Of a stretch of 64,000 bases of DNA, positions 10,228 through 22,699 are shown one piece after another (within the stretch, counting starts at the first letter, position 1; every line of letters starts with the position of its first letter). A program made the position numbers and the translations under genes. A model generated the notes under the pieces. It ran no database searches. It was not told where the DNA came from and saw nothing but the letters and a program-made list of their open reading frames with translations. The stretch lies in the NCBI RefSeq assembly GCF_030445035.2, contig NC_080698.1, positions 5,339,501 to 5,403,500 on the forward strand, in the 5' to 3' direction. Origin of the DNA: Dasypus novemcinctus. Its lineage: Eukaryota > Chordata > Mammalia > Cingulata > Dasypodidae.

Positions 10228-11289
10228 GAGACCATACAGTTGCCAGATGCCAGGATAGCCTTTCAGCATGGCGTTGGCTCTCCTGATGGGTCACCCTGGA
10301 GGAGCTCTTGGCATCACTGGGACCTCCAGATCGCTGCTCCTTCCTGACGCCCTCCCTGGCTTCACAGTACCACGCCCCTGCAGGGTGCATTCTTACTCCT
10401 AGTCATGGGATTCTCTTTAGCTGCAAATGAAATCCAAGAGCTCTGTCTTCAGCCTTCTCCTGACCCATCGCTTACGTCCATGCTCATGGCACTAGCCAGG
10501 AACCCTGGATGAAGATGGTGCTCAAACCCCTGTCCCTGTGTCGCCATCTCCTGAGCCCCGGGCCCGAGGAGGCAGCTCCTCCGCATGTCTCCACCTGGAT
10601 AGCTTCTCAGCATTTCAAGCCTACATTCTCCCTCCTATTCTTCTTTATTCCTTTTCTCTGGCAATAAAGTCATTAACCAAAGAGTCTGTTGTAAGTTGTC
10701 GCAGGAGTCCATGAGTAGGCCTGAGCCTCCGGTCAGTGCAGGTGGAGTGCCTGCTGGCAGATCCTGCATAGAGGAGGATGCCTCAGAGACTAGGGTTAAT
10801 GTGGTGACGCGTTTTCTCAGTTGTGCGGTGGAGCACCGTGACCGTAGGTTAGCGCTCAGCGCCCCTCCCCGAGGCCCGCCCAGTGGTAGAAGCTACAAGT
10901 GGGTCTTGTTTGAGGGTCTTGGTCCCAGGGGTGGTCCCGTCACTTGACGAGCAGGTGCAGCTGAGGCTGCCTTCCCTTTACCACGCCCCCCAGTGCTGAG
11001 AGCGAGACCCGGCCCCTCACTCCACGGCTCGGAGAAGCCCGGGCGTCCTCCCCAGAAAACAGGACGTCGTCCTTCTGTCCCCCGCCCCCCCGTCAGCTGG
11101 TCACCAGGCCCTGTTGTCTCATCCTCTGTCCCCGCTGCCCTGGGCCACCCCGTCCAGGCAGGCCTGGCAAAACAAATGGGCCTAAGTGCCAGGTGGGGGC
11201 TGTGACAGGGAAGGAGGGCCAGGGAGCAGGACGGTGGGGACAGTGGCGGGCTGGCGGGCACTGCCATGCCGAGGGGCATCCAGGTTACT
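10228..11289. other. Intergenic; becomes GC-rich from about 10.7 kb
   Basis: Unique sequence. An AATAAA-containing stretch (GCAATAAAGTC near 10665) precedes the GC-rich section, but no open transcript model can be built. Confidence 0.4.
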
Positions 11290-11470
11290 AACAATGCAAT
11301 TACGAGGAGCTGAGGTGGCACAACTGACAGTAAATCTCCCCCCATCAGGAGCCTCGAGGATCGAATCCCAGTGACTCCTAGAGGAGAGAATGAGCACACA
11401 GACAGCAAAAACGGCAGGGTGGGAGGAGGGGAAGGAGGAAAAATGGATAAATAAATCTCAAAAAAAAGAG
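11290..11470 (+). repeat. DAS-type SINE, short form
   Basis: A diverged tRNA-like unit (GAGCTGAGGTGGCACAACTG ... GGATCGAATCCC) with an AAATAAATCTC tail. It is flanked by ATGCAATTAC / ACGCAATTAT. Confidence 0.75.
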
Positions 11471-11599
11471 AAAAACGCAATTATAGAGAGGAGAATGAAG
11501 AAGAGTAGATTTGGGTAATTCTGACTGAGATGAAATAACAGACCAGATTTATCCTTCATCCTAAAACAACTAAAAAAATGAACAAATATGCAAAACAGT

Positions 11600-13640
11600 A
11601 GCAGCAGAAGGGCTCGCCCCCGAGGATTTAACAGGAACAAAAGCAGGAAGCGGGGAAGGCCTCGGGCTCCAAAGCCCCAAGACAGGAGACCTTTTGCTGG
11701 TCGTGGGGCCCGCGCGTCGGCCACGCCGCTGTGACGTCCCGTCCCCTGAGGTTTGGTGAAATCCCGGGTAACCCTTCCTAGCCCCCTTCTGCCTAAGCAG
11801 GCCCACGCTGGGCTGCTGCCCGAGTGGACGGGGCGCGGGGACGGTGGTGGGACGCGGGGCCAGGCCGCCCCTTGGTGCGGCGGCAGAGGGGCATCTTGTC
11901 CCACGAGGACGACGGCGCACGGCCCCCACGAGGCTTCCTGGCGCCCCACGGCCGCTCTGCCCTCAGAGGCCGGTGCCAGCCCTCGCCCCGCAGGCAGCGC
12001 GCGCCCCTGCGCTTGCGGATTGGAGCTCGTGTGAGAGGCGGGGAGGCGATGCCCCGGGCACAGGGTCCCACCCGAGGCCAGACGGCAGCCCAGGAGGCCT
12101 GGGCCAGGTGCCTGCGGCCTAGAGCCTCCCCCCACCGCCACCCCGGGCCCCCTCCGGGCCCCCCGCCCGCCTCCCAGGCCTGCGCCCCCTCTGTGTCGCC
12201 CCCGTTCCTGGGTGCTCTGGAGCCCCCAGCTGGGCCAGGACGCCCGGCGTGCACGCCCCCCACGGCAGCACCCACAGCCCGCTCTACCAGGGGCGTGAGG
12301 GACACTGAGCCCGCGGCGCAGCAGGCACCCAGCATGGGCGCGGCTGCACCTGCGGGAGGCGTCTGCCCCGCCTGGGGGAGGCCCGGCCACGGAGGGCCAG
12401 GGGGTCCGCGGCCACCCAGTTCCAGTGCACGCGTGGCCACCAGGCCTCTCCCGGGACCAAGACTGACGCCTTCTCCGAGGAGCGGGGCGAGAGCAGCCGG
12501 GAAGGCAGGGAGCCCCGCAGCTTCTCAGAAGCCAGCTCCACGCGCGCCTCGCACCCTTTCCTGCTCTCTGACCCCAAAGAGCAGAGAAGGCTTGGGAGGT
12601 AAAGAAAATTCTAGAAAATGCTAAACGTCAAAATCTAAGTGAATTTTATGTTGCGTTTGGGGGCGTTTGGCACGCTACTATAGAAGCTGCGGGGTCCTGG
12701 GTGTTTCTGGCAAAGGCAGGCAGGTCCTGGCAGAGCACAAGGGTGGTCAAAGTGGTGACCGCCTGGGCCAGGGGTGGTTCAGAGGGACCCTGGGGGTGGG
12801 GGGGTGGGGACAGACAAACATTCTCAAGGTTTAAAAGCAAAATCGGTTTCTCCCAGTGAGGACGTTTCTCAGCTTGTGGGTGAAGGCCTCGGGGGCAGGA
12901 GGGCCGGGAGGAAACTGCGGGGCCGGCGGCCGAGGGGCCGGGCCGGTGGGCGCAGGTGCGCGCGCCTCCCGGGCGGCGATGGGGACGGGGATTTCTGGGA
13001 AGGGCAGGGAGCCCAGGGCTCCAGCCGCAGCCGGGCCAGGGGCCGGGGTAGAGGGGAAGGGGCTTCTGGAGCGAGGGTCTTGCAGCGAAGGCCCCAGCAG
13101 GGGCGGAAGGGCGTCCTTCTGTCCGGGTGAGGCGGGCGGGCCCGGGGCTGCGGGGGGCGCCCCCTGCTCAGCCCCCCAGGGCGATGCCGGCCTCTCGGGC
13201 GCGGCCGCGGTGGACGCAGCAGGTGGCTCTGTCCTCGGCGGCGGGCAGGTGATTTCTCCAGTGACCTCGTTCACCCAGAAAAACGCATCTGGAGGCCTCT
13301 TCCCCTGTGCGAACTGACCCCGAGACATACCTGAAAGGGAGGAAACTGAGCCAGCACAGGGCCAGCTCTTCCACCCCCAGGGCCGATCGAAGGGCGCCTG
13401 GGGCTGCTAGAACCCCAGCTGCCCAGGGACTGCAGGCCGGACCCCGGCAGGGCCCCGGGACCGGGAGGGACCCCGGAGGGCGCCGGAGGAGGAGGCCTCG
13501 GGCTGCTGCTTTCTTAATCGTCTCTCCCCGAATGTTCTCGCTTGAACCAAGTACCCTGGGGAACACACCTGGAACCCCGACCCGGCTCCGCTGTCGGGCG
13601 CGTGCCTGCACGACCGCGTCACACACGTTACGTGCAACCC
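11600..13640. other. CpG-rich block with no assigned gene
   Basis: The sequence is strongly G+C rich with dense CpG, notably 11,800-12,560 and 12,890-13,620 (for example GCGCGCGCC and GGCGCGGCCGCGG motifs). Long frames on both strands (266 codons at 11824-12624 +, 310 at 11458-12390 -) overlap one another and show no recognisable domain, as expected when GC content removes stops. It may be a CpG-island promoter for an unmodelled transcript or a GC-rich intergenic block. Confidence 0.5.
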
Positions 13641-14081
13641 TGTGATGTTTTCTCGTTTCTTCTATGCAGTTCAACTCTATTAAATGCCATAAGAAAACGT
13701 TGGTTGCCGTTCCCTAAATTAATCTTACGAAGAAAGCGTTAATGACTCAGGACCTCTGCTTGGAAAAACAACCTTAAGGGCATGCAGCAGCCGGGTCTGC
13801 CGAAGAAGACAGAACATTGCTGCAAATTTTATAAAAACCTGGGGCTGTGTGTGGTCAGCCGAACGGGCCCCCCAGGATGGCCATGCGCTGGCCCTGGAGA
13901 CACGGGACGTTACATGGCGGAGGGGACTTTAAACCAGAGTAGCCTGGAGCGCCCCGGTGGCCAGTCCAGACTCACCAGCCCTTAAAAACAGGACTCGCTC
14001 GCGGGGCTGGGCTCAGGGTGAGGGCTGCCCCCTCCTCGCGGGCTTGAATCTGGGAGGGACCAAGCAGAAAACGAAAGAGAG
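13641..14081. other. Intergenic, no feature seen
   Basis: Ordinary sequence between the CpG-rich block and the next SINE. No exon, repeat family or regulatory site could be assigned. Confidence 0.4.
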
Positions 14082-14093
14082 AAAATCCATGTC

Positions 14094-14524
14094 GGGAAGC
14101 AGATCTGGCCAGTGGCGAGGGCGTCCGCCTACCACATGGGAGGTCCGCGGTTCAAGCCCCGGGCCTCCTTGACCCGTGTGGAGCTGGCCATGCGCAGTGC
14201 TGATGCGCGCAAGGAGTGCCGCGCCACGCAGGGGTGTCCCCCGCGTAGGGGAGCCCCACGCGCAAGGAGTGCGCCCCGTAAGGAGAGCTGCCCAGCGCGA
14301 AAGAAAGTGCAGCCTGCCCAGGAATGGCGCCGCACACACGGAGAGCTGACGCAGCAAGATGATGCAGCAGAAAGAAACACAGATTCCCGGTGCCGCTGAC
14401 AAGAATGCAAGTGGACGCAGAAGAACACACAGCAAATGGACACAGAGGGCAGACAATGGGGCATGGGGTGCGGGGGGTGGGGGGGCAGGGAAGGGGAGAG
14501 AAATTTTAAAAACTAAAAGAAAAG
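14094..14524 (+). repeat. DAS-type SINE, extended form
   Basis: Full-length extended copy. It is flanked by AAAATCCATGTC (14082-14093) and AAAATCAGTGTC (14525-14536). Confidence 0.94.
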
Positions 14525-14536
14525 AAAATCAGTGTC

Positions 14537-15640
14537 AACCGAGTGGGCCTCGAGGTGGCTCCGAGCCCAAAGCAAGAACCCGGCGGCGGAAGCCTCGCTT
14601 TGGGGCCCGTGAGGCCCTTCCGGGCGGCAGGCCCAGCCTGGGGGACGGGGAGGCGGGTGTTTGCAGCGGGGAAGGCAGCGAGGCTTGAAGGGGGCGGGCG
14701 TGGGGCCCGGGGAGGGAGCCGGGGCTGGGGGCCGGGGAGGGCGCGGGGGGCGCGCACCTGTCAGGAGGGCAGGAGGCTGGGGCGAGGCTGAGGCAGGGCC
14801 GGCACCAGGCAGGAGGGGGGCGCCCAGCAACCCGGCCTTTGTTGTGTAAGTCACCCCGCCCTATCGCAGCTCGGGTTCCGGGGTGACCTGGCCCTGCCCG
14901 CGGCCCACCCCTCCCCCGCCCGCCGCAGGTCGCCGTGGGGGCCACGCACCTGCTTTGCTGCCTGTCCCTCTGTCCCCCAGAGAGCACCTCGGTCTTTCCT
15001 AGGACACGAACGCGCAGGAGCGGGCAGGTTCTCCCTGGGCAGGGTTGTTCCCTCCGTAGCGAGGACTCGGGGGTCTGGAACTAGGAGCTCCCCCCAAGCC
15101 GGCGCCCTCCTCAGCCGGCGTGGCCTGCCCTGGGCCCCGCGTCCTAGCCAGGCCTTATCTCCCCAGGAAGGAGATTCTGGCCCAACCCAAGGCCCCCGAG
15201 AGTCCTCCCAACGCTGCCCTGACCTGGCGTCGCCCCGACCCGCAGGACGCAGCAGCCGCCACCAGCCATCAGATGCGGCCCCGTTGTCACGTGGAGGTGG
15301 ACACGGTCCTCCTGGACCGGCCCCAGGCCCTCCCCTCATGCCTTCTGCTTGCCCACCGGCCTGGAAGTGCCCCTCGGCCCAGGCAGACCAGAAGCGCTGC
15401 AGAATCTGTGATAAATTAAACTCTCTGCCCCCAGGGCTCTCCACCGCGCAACGCCTCTGGCAGCACCGCCTCCCCCACTGCCTTTAGCAGCCTTGGCCCC
15501 CCCCCCCCCCCCCCCCCGCGCCACTGCCCTCCCCTCTGCCCCGCAGTCAGGTCCGAGGGGGCCTCCCTCTCTCCAGCCCCCTCTTGACGATCCCTGCCCA
15601 CCCAAGAGCAGGTTCCCCAGACGTAGTGATTCATTTGGTT
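14537..15640. other. GC-rich block with a 21-base C run
   Basis: G-rich on + to about 14,780, then C-rich, with an uninterrupted C tract at 15497-15517. All six frames give overlapping proline/alanine/arginine-rich translations and none is recognisable. No splice-bounded exon with conserved content was found. Confidence 0.45.
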
Positions 15641-15756
15641 CCTTCGTCCCACCTGATCTTGGAAACTCAGGTGGCTGTGAATTGTTGCATCGTGTAAGAA
15701 CTTCCAGCTCTTGGTAAATGTGCTTTGTCTTCTAAGCATTTAAAAACCCAAGTCTC

Positions 15757-16205
15757 GGGAAAACAGATGTGGCTCAACCAACTGGGCTCCCGTCTACCAT
15801 ATAGGAGGCCCAGGGTTCGATGCCCAGGGCCTCCTGGCGAGGGTGAGCTGGCCCACGCGGAGTGCCAGCCCACGTGGAATGCAGCCCTGAGCTGGAGTGC
15901 CGCCCTGTGTGGGAATGCCGCCCCACACGGGAAAGCCACCCTGTGCAGAGTGCCGGCCGACGCAGAGAGCTGGTGCAGCAAGATGATGCAACAAGAGACA
16001 CAGGGGAGAGAAAACGAGAAGACATAGCAGAACAGGGAGCTGAGGTGGCACAAGAGAGTAATCGCCTCTCTCCCACTCCAGAAGGCCCCGGGATCAGTCC
16101 CTGGAGCCGCCCAATGAGAATACAAGCAGACACAGAAGAACACACAGCAACTGGGCAGAGAGAGCAGACAACGGGGGAAACGGGGAGAAATTAAAAAAAA
16201 ATAAA
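15757..16205 (+). repeat. DAS-type SINE, two-unit form
   Basis: The head (AACAGATGTGGCTCAACCAA, B box GGTTCGATGCCC) is followed by a spacer rich in short GCCGCCC/GTGGGAATGC repeats. A second tRNA-like unit (GAGCTGAGGTGGCACAAGAG) and an A-rich tail follow. The copy at 26497-26926 has the same architecture. Confidence 0.92.
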
Positions 16206-17687
16206 AACAAAAAACCAACTCTCTACACAACTTTCAAATGTTCTCCCTTCCTCCCCAGCTTTCCCTCACATTTTGGGAGCCCCTCCCAAGGACTCTGGGC
16301 AATAAGCTCACACGTTTCCAGTAAGTGCCAAGAGCAAGGCCTGCCTGGGCAGCCCAGTGGCACTGGGACTCCACAATCTGGGGACATGGCAGATGGGGGG
16401 AGCAGAGCACCTCAGGAATAAGGACTGGGCCCGTGACCCCCCAGTCCACCTCACGAGCCGAGGAGCTCAGGGAACTTCTCCCCAGTCCTTTGGGCCAACT
16501 TCGCCCCGACTCACCATTTCAGAACCTTCCAAGGCCTTCTTTCTTGGTCTTTATTTGTGTCCCCAAGAGGTGCCTTTATTTTGGTTCCATCCACCTGGGA
16601 TCAGGAGGTTTTGTCCAGTCGGTGATCAGCGACGACTGGTCTCTGACCGGGTTCTGGAGACGTGAATTTGCCCCAGCCCAGCCCGTGCCGTGTGGCAGTT
16701 ATCACGGGGCCTTTTCCGTCTGAAATGGCCTCCTCGGGGCCACGCACGGCTCCCTCTGGGTTCTCTCCATACCGCTAACTCCTGTACCCACCTTTCTAGC
16801 CGGCCACGTTCACCAAAGACAGTTTGGAATTGCAGTGGCCCCTTTGGGGAACGGTGATATGGACAAAGTGAGGGTCACCTCAGAACAAGAGACAAAAACA
16901 AAACGAAAATCTGAGCATCCAAAGGTCTGTTTCTCTTTTAAACATAGTTTGGACTCAAAAGTAGCCTCCCTGAAATATTCTTTAGCTAAACCCGACGTAA
17001 AATGTGAGGAAGTCTCCCCCGCCCGCTCCTTTAGGCAGTATTTGTGACATTTCCAGTGCTTTTTCCAATTTTATTGATTTACTAAAGCCAAAAATTGCAG
17101 ATATGATAAGAAAACAAAAAAATATTGGCTGCAGAAGTGGCATTTGGCTAAACATTTTAATGAGGATTTAGATACCAAAAACAAAAGAACCCACAATGAA
17201 ACCAACTGGTTTTGTTTGAACGCCTAGAAGAGACGTCATTTTGTTTCACGTGGGAGGCATCACTTCCTCTGTCTCCATACATTGGAGGTTAATAAATGCT
17301 GGCTTTTTCAAATAGTCAGGTATCAAATTATGTCAAAACCGGCACTATACCCCTCTTTCCTGTGCACATGTCAGAGTCTTTTTCTAAACCATTTCCCCTC
17401 TCCTTACAGAGCTATTTCCTATAGCCAGTTCCTCTCATGTTTTTCTGCTTCCACTTTTTCCCACTCTTGAAAAACATTTACTGATCAAAAAATCATAAAG
17501 GTGTTATACCCAAAATCTAGGAATATGTGGTTCAGATAAAGTTGAAATTTTCTAAAAAGGGAAAAAGGAAGAAAAGTTATTAAACTTAGTTTCTTTTGAT
17601 GGACCCTAAATTATCTATCTATATAATAGCCTTTGTAACTAGCTATGAGTTAATAAGGGTGAGATATCCATTTCAAAACTTTGGCAT
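16206..17687. other. Intergenic, no feature seen
   Basis: Mixed-composition unique sequence up to the 5' LTR. No exon or repeat family was recognised. Confidence 0.5.
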
Positions 17688-18188
17688 TGTAAGGACAGGT
17701 TAAGCTTAATTTTCATAAAGGGGAAGCCAGGGCCGGCTCTGCAGTTGGAGGAGGGAGAGAAAGGGTTTTACCGGCTCTGGTGTGCCAAGAATTTGAAAAG
17801 CGGGCACCAAAATGAGGGGGGAGCCAGTGGTGAGAAGTGAGGGTGGGGCCAAAAGTGAAAGCGGTGCCAAATTTGAAAAGCTCAACAGGAATGAAAGCCA
17901 CGCACAGCCTGCCAGAGTGTAGGGTATATGGGAGCAGTGACTGAGCGCAGAACCAGGGAAGTTAGACCTCTCGGATAGGCTGTGACCCTGAAGTGCCCAA
18001 TCAGTGGAGAGCCGGAGAGGGACCTGCACGTTCGGTTTAGGAGATAAATATCATTGTTTCTCACTGTTTGGCCCAGCAGCCATTTTATCCAGGTCACGCC
18101 CATTCTTTCAAGATCATTAATAAAATTCTTTTCTCCTCCACAATGGAGTGAGCTTTTGTTTCTTATAGGTGCAGCTTTCTTTCTAACA
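17688..18188 (+). mobile_element. ERV 5' LTR
   Basis: This 501-bp LTR runs TG...CA, with host GCAT (17684-17687) just outside. It has a TATA-like GATAAATATC near 18041, an AATAAA near 18120 and the terminal TTTCTAACA. It aligns end to end with 24626-25415. The U3 unit GCCAGTGGTGAGAAGTGAGG is present once here but is expanded eightfold in the partner. Confidence 0.93.
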
Positions 18189-19979
18189 ACTTTGGGGGCT
18201 CATCTGGGATCCAAAACTTCAAAGGGGGGCCCCCAGGGCAGACGAGGGAAGGTGCGCCCCACTGACTGAGTGGTCTCGGACTCTGCCATTAGGGGCCCGC
18301 TCTGACAGCTGGAAGGACCCCAGACGAGATGCTTAGATCTGCCGATTGTAGATGAGAAAAGGGGAGGGGGAAACCTGCCTCTCGCTGACCAGGCAACCCT
18401 GTGCACAGGCCAAGGTTAAGAAAAGGGGACTAGTAAGTATTGCCTTGGTGGTGGGGAAATTCTGATGAGCCTGGGCTTGAAAGAAACCCAGCAAGACTCA
18501 GATACAGAAAGGCATAAAAAGTTTGTGGGACTGCTAAATAAAATTTGATAAGTTTGTTTAAAAGAATGTGTTTTTTCCTAAGATAAAATAGCTGGTTTTC
18601 AAAAAATCAGGATGGAAGTATGTAGGACAAAACTTGAATGCATATGGCAAGTTGTAGAATTTAGCATTGTAGAAGGTAGCACTGAGTAAAGGAATGTGTT
18701 CTGTAAAGGTGGAATTTGTCTTGAGATGAAGAAACTATTGTCTATGTGGTTATGGATAGTTATAAGTTTGTAGCAGCAATGTTTAAACTGAAATATTTGA
18801 ATGGCTAATTCCAATAAGTCATTATTAAACAGAAACTGAATTGATTTTAATAACAAAAAGTAGTTTCATAACAGATTGAGGCCACCTCAGTCTGCATATT
18901 AAAGTGGTGGTAAAGGAAGATAATCTTGATTCCATTGGGCATCTGTACTGCTGAAGTAAAATACTTGTTACTTAGTGTGATCATGGTGAAGGTGTAGAAG
19001 GTAAAGCTCCGTGGCGCTGAGGGACGCTGTGCACCAGGCAGTGGAATCCTGGAGCCTGCCTTCCCAGCTTCTCTCTAGGGTCAATGGTGCTGCAGCATGC
19101 TGGCTGTGTGATGGACAGGCTAAATGGAGCAGTGATCACCCGAGTGCTGTGAGCAGAACTTAAACATAATTGGCATTATGGCCTGCTCCCATGTAGGGAC
19201 AACTTATATGGTGTTGCAAACATGGACCTTAGATCTATTAATTTCAACTCAAAAAGAAACTTGTGCATTCATTAGTGTATTGATTGGTATTAAGTACTAT
19301 ACCTAGAGCTCCTATTCTAAATATATGCTGATGATTATGGTGATATCTTCTCTCGATCATACGCAGAGGAATATTGAACATGTTCAAAGCTCCTGGTAAC
19401 TTCACTTTCTAAGTAGTCAACGAACATGCTTAATCCAAGTCTCCCTTCTAGCCCTTATTCTAAAACCTGTCCCACTCCTACCCTGGGGAGGACTGGCAAA
19501 CCCACATGCCATCCTGCCAGGGCTCAGCATTTTTCCACCTGGAAGGAAACAGTAAATGAGGAGACTGGGATCCACTTCAGCTTAACCCCCCTCAAGATAG
19601 TCTCTGGGTAACCTTTCCTCCCCCAGGACTGGGAAACCAGTTTCTGATGAAAACCTGCAAAATAAAACCCACCAACTTTGAGAAGATGCAGCCTTTGGGC
19701 ACCTGGCCTTTTCTATTTTTGTGGTCAGTGTCCTTTCAGTGAAACCCCCATCTCCTCAATATTCTAATTAGGTTTGTTTCTCTCATCTTGTTAGCCAAAG
19801 AGAGATTTCAGCCGGTTTCACCCAGGGTGCCACAGTCATCTTCCTCCAACCGTGATGGAATGGCAGGAGGGATTTATACCTTGTGAGGTAAGGCCTACTG
19901 CCCTAACCAGCAGGAAGCAGTGACAAAAGAGTGGCCATCGTCCTTCAGCACGCTTTAAGAATGAAGGTATAAGCTCTCA

Positions 19980-20110
19980 AGGGGGACACAGAGGCTTTAG
20001 AGGGACTCAAACGGGCACTGGTGCAGACCCCTGTTCTAGCCCTCCCCTCCCTGGAGAAGTCTTTCCACCTGTTACAGTGATAAAGGAACAGCCTTAGGGG
20101 TTTGATTCGA
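19980..20110 (+). pseudogene. ERV pol remnant, end of reverse transcriptase
   Basis: A short open stretch reads EALEGLKRALVQTPVLALP, the pattern at the C-terminal side of gammaretrovirus-type RT before the connection to RNase H. The YXDD-containing catalytic part is not recognisable upstream, so most of RT is deleted or decayed. Confidence 0.6.
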
Positions 20111-20526
20111 ATCTAGGGAGGTTAAAGGAGACCTGCAGCCTTCCTTTCCAAAATCCCGGATCCTGTCCCCAGGGGATGGCCTGGATGTGTTCAAGCTGTG
20201 GCAGCAACAGCTCTCCTGGTAGAAGAAAGCAGGAAGCTGACTTTCAGAGGAGCCTTAGTCATTAGCATCCCTCATCAGGCAGAACTATTCTGTCTCAGAA
20301 AGCGGGAAGGTGGCTGACTGATTCCCAAATTCTGACGTATTCGGCTGTCCTAATGGGGAACAAATGACTTGGTATTGACAGCAGGCCACGGCCTAAACCC
20401 GGCCTCCATCCTTTGGGAGGGACCTGGCCAACGGGAGGCCCCTGAGCTTGTTCGTTTAGACCTGATTGAGTGTCAGACCTGAGTCCGGTCCAAACTAGGG
20501 GCCTTCCCCTTTACTCAGGAGAAAGA

Positions 20527-20966
20527 TTGTTTATTGACGGGTCCTCTAGAGTCCTAGAAGGAAAAAGGCACAATGGCGATGCGATTGTGGGTGGACTAAC
20601 TTGTGAGGTGAAAGAAGCTGGCTGATTGCCCAATGACTGGTCAGCTCAAACTTGTGAATTTTATGCATTAAATCAAGCCCTCAAATTATTAGAGAAAAGG
20701 GCGGTACAGTCTACACTGACTCCAAGTATGCCTGTGGGGAAGTCCACACCTTTGGAAAAATGTGGGAAGAGAGAAAATTGGTTAACAGCAAAGGAAAAGG
20801 GCTAGTCCATGGGGAATTAATAAAACAAGCATTGGCCAATCTGCTCTTAGCCAGGGGAATATCAGTGGTGCATGTAAACGGACACCAGAGAGGTCATACG
20901 TTTGAAGCAAAGGGCAACAGGGTAGCAGAGGAAGAGGCCAGAGAGGCCTCCCTTAGACCCCTCTGA
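20527..20966 (+). pseudogene. ERV pol remnant, RNase H
   Basis: RNase H signatures are visible in order: LFIDGS with a catalytic Asp near 20530, CEFYALNQAL with the Glu near 20650, a TDSK-like Asp segment near 20715 in a shifted frame, and a GHQRGH/GNRVAEEEA segment at 20880-20940. In-frame stop and frameshift changes make it non-functional. Confidence 0.75.
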
Positions 20967-21033
20967 AGTTGATGATCCTGACACTCTCCATTCCAAAGAG
21001 GTTGGGGTCCCCACATTCTCTGAAAAGGAGGTG

Positions 21034-21420
21034 AAAGCTTTATATATCCTGCCTTAACCCACTGAATGCCTGGGGGAGAGTGTGAGCTACAGGGTACACT
21101 ATTACCCACGTGGTGCAGCAGTGCTCCAAGATGTGTTCACCGAGTGCGATGAGTGTGCCACGATGATGGGGGAGGTTGTTGGAGTGGGAAGAGTGGGGTG
21201 GGGGTGGAGGGTATACAGGAACCTCTTATATTTTTTAATGTAACATTTTGTTTGTGATGTATGTATCTTCAAAAAATACAATTTACAAAAATGATGGGGT
21301 GGAGAGTGGGGAGAGGGGTATATAAGAACTTCTTATGTTTTTTATGTTTTTTTAAATGTTTTTTTTAATGTAACATTCTTTGTGATCTATTTAACTTTAA
21401 CTAAAAAAGGGTAAAAAATA
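21034..21420 (+). mobile_element. L1 3'-end fragment inserted in ERV pol
   Basis: It shares CCTGCC(A/T)TAACCCACTGAATG, ACTCACC/GTTCACCGAGTGC and TATTTTTTAATGTAACATT with copies at 40781 and 61590. The terminal G-rich/ATGTAACATT part is duplicated within it (21200-21290 and 21291-21400). Pol sequence resumes right after it at GATTGACCCTAGATGATC. Confidence 0.65.
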
Positions 21421-21428
21421 AAAAAGGA

Positions 21429-22465
21429 TTGACCCTAGATGATCAAGAGAGGCGGCTCCTCCTGGATGGCAGGCAAATGTTGAATAAGCAAATAATGAGA
21501 GAGATGTTAGCAGTCTTACACCAAGGGAGTCACTGGGGGGTACAGGCCATGTGTGATCTGGTTCTTAAGCATTTTGGATGCGTGGGCCGTTATACTGTAG
21601 CTAAACAAATAAGTGAACAATGTATAATTTGCCAAAAGGTCAACAGGAAAGTCTTAAGGAAGCAGGAACGAGGGAGAAGGCAGCCGGGCCTCAGGCCAGT
21701 CCAGAGCATTCGGGTTGATTACACTGAAATGCCCCCAATGGGTCGGCCAACGTCTGTTCTGGCTGTTGTAGATCATCTGACGAGATGGATGGAGTGTATC
21801 CTCTGGCCTCAGCTACAGCATCAGGAACTTCTAAAACTATCCGCAAACAAATTATTTCTCATTATGGGTCAGTGGAAAATATAGACTAAGACAATGGTGC
21901 CGCTTTCCCTCCCGTGTACTCCAGAAGATTGTGCAAAGCCTGGGTGTCACATGGAACTTCCATCCACCTTGGCACCTGCTGTCCTCAGGGAGAGTGGAGA
22001 GAATGAATCAACCTTTAAAGAAGCATCTTTCTAAGTTGATCTTAGAAACAAAGTACCCTGCATTAAGTATTTACCCATAGCCCTACTGAGGAGTAGAACT
22101 GCCCTAGGAAAGAACTGGGAATCTCCCCTTATGAAATGCTTTTGGGCTTGCCTTTTCCTAGGAGGACTGGAGATCTCCCTTCCTTAGAGTTGAAGGATCT
22201 CTTCCTTAAGAATTATATACTGGCTTTGTCCTCTACTTTGTCATCTCTCAGGCATCGTTGTCTGCTGGCCCAGACCCTGCCTCTTGAATTCACTGTCCAT
22301 CAACACCAACCCGGCAGAAGCGTCCTAATCAAGTTTGGGGAAGGAGTCCAAACTTCAGCCAAGCTGGGAAGGACCCCATCAAGTTTTGTTGACAACTGAG
22401 ATTGCAGCCCAGACAGCAGAAAGAGGCTGGACCCACTGCTCTTGAGTAAAAGGACCAGTTCCCAA
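21429..22465 (+). pseudogene. ERV pol remnant, integrase
   Basis: The first 151 codons (21429-21884) are open and carry the zinc-binding HHCC region (LHQGSHWG and CIICQ) and the first catalytic Asp in RVDYTEMPP. A frameshift and an in-frame stop then separate the second Asp (DNG near 21892). The Glu of the DDE triad survives in GRVERMNQ near 21993. A C-terminal stretch open at 22136-22399 contains PGRSVLIKFGEG, a gammaretrovirus-like C-terminal domain pattern. The enzyme is dead. Confidence 0.8.
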
Positions 22466-22699
22466 CCTGGGTGATAAGTACCCAACAACACCGTCCAAGT
22501 CCTGGGAAATAGCTCCAGCTTTGGACCCCTTAAGGATCACTCTGAGAAGGCAGTAGTTGGGAGGGCGTATCAGAAAGGGGGAGGCACTGGCCGGACTCTC
22601 TATCAGTGAACTTTGCGGGAAGACATCCCTCCACTAAGAGGGAGGCTATTATCTATATCTACCTTGTCTAGTGCCTTAAGAGACTAGCAGATGAAGGAT

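Noticed and set aside
11458-12624. Overlapping 310- and 266-codon frames on opposite strands
   Set aside because: GC content removes stop codons in all frames; translations are low-information and carry no domain.
12831-13328. 165-codon minus-strand frame with FFWVNEVTGEI
   Set aside because: The segment looked domain-like at first, but the rest is proline/alanine-rich and overlaps an equally long + strand frame; no family was recognised.
21429-21884. Functional integrase or host-adopted gene
   Set aside because: The open stretch ends before the second catalytic Asp; a frameshift and an in-frame stop follow.
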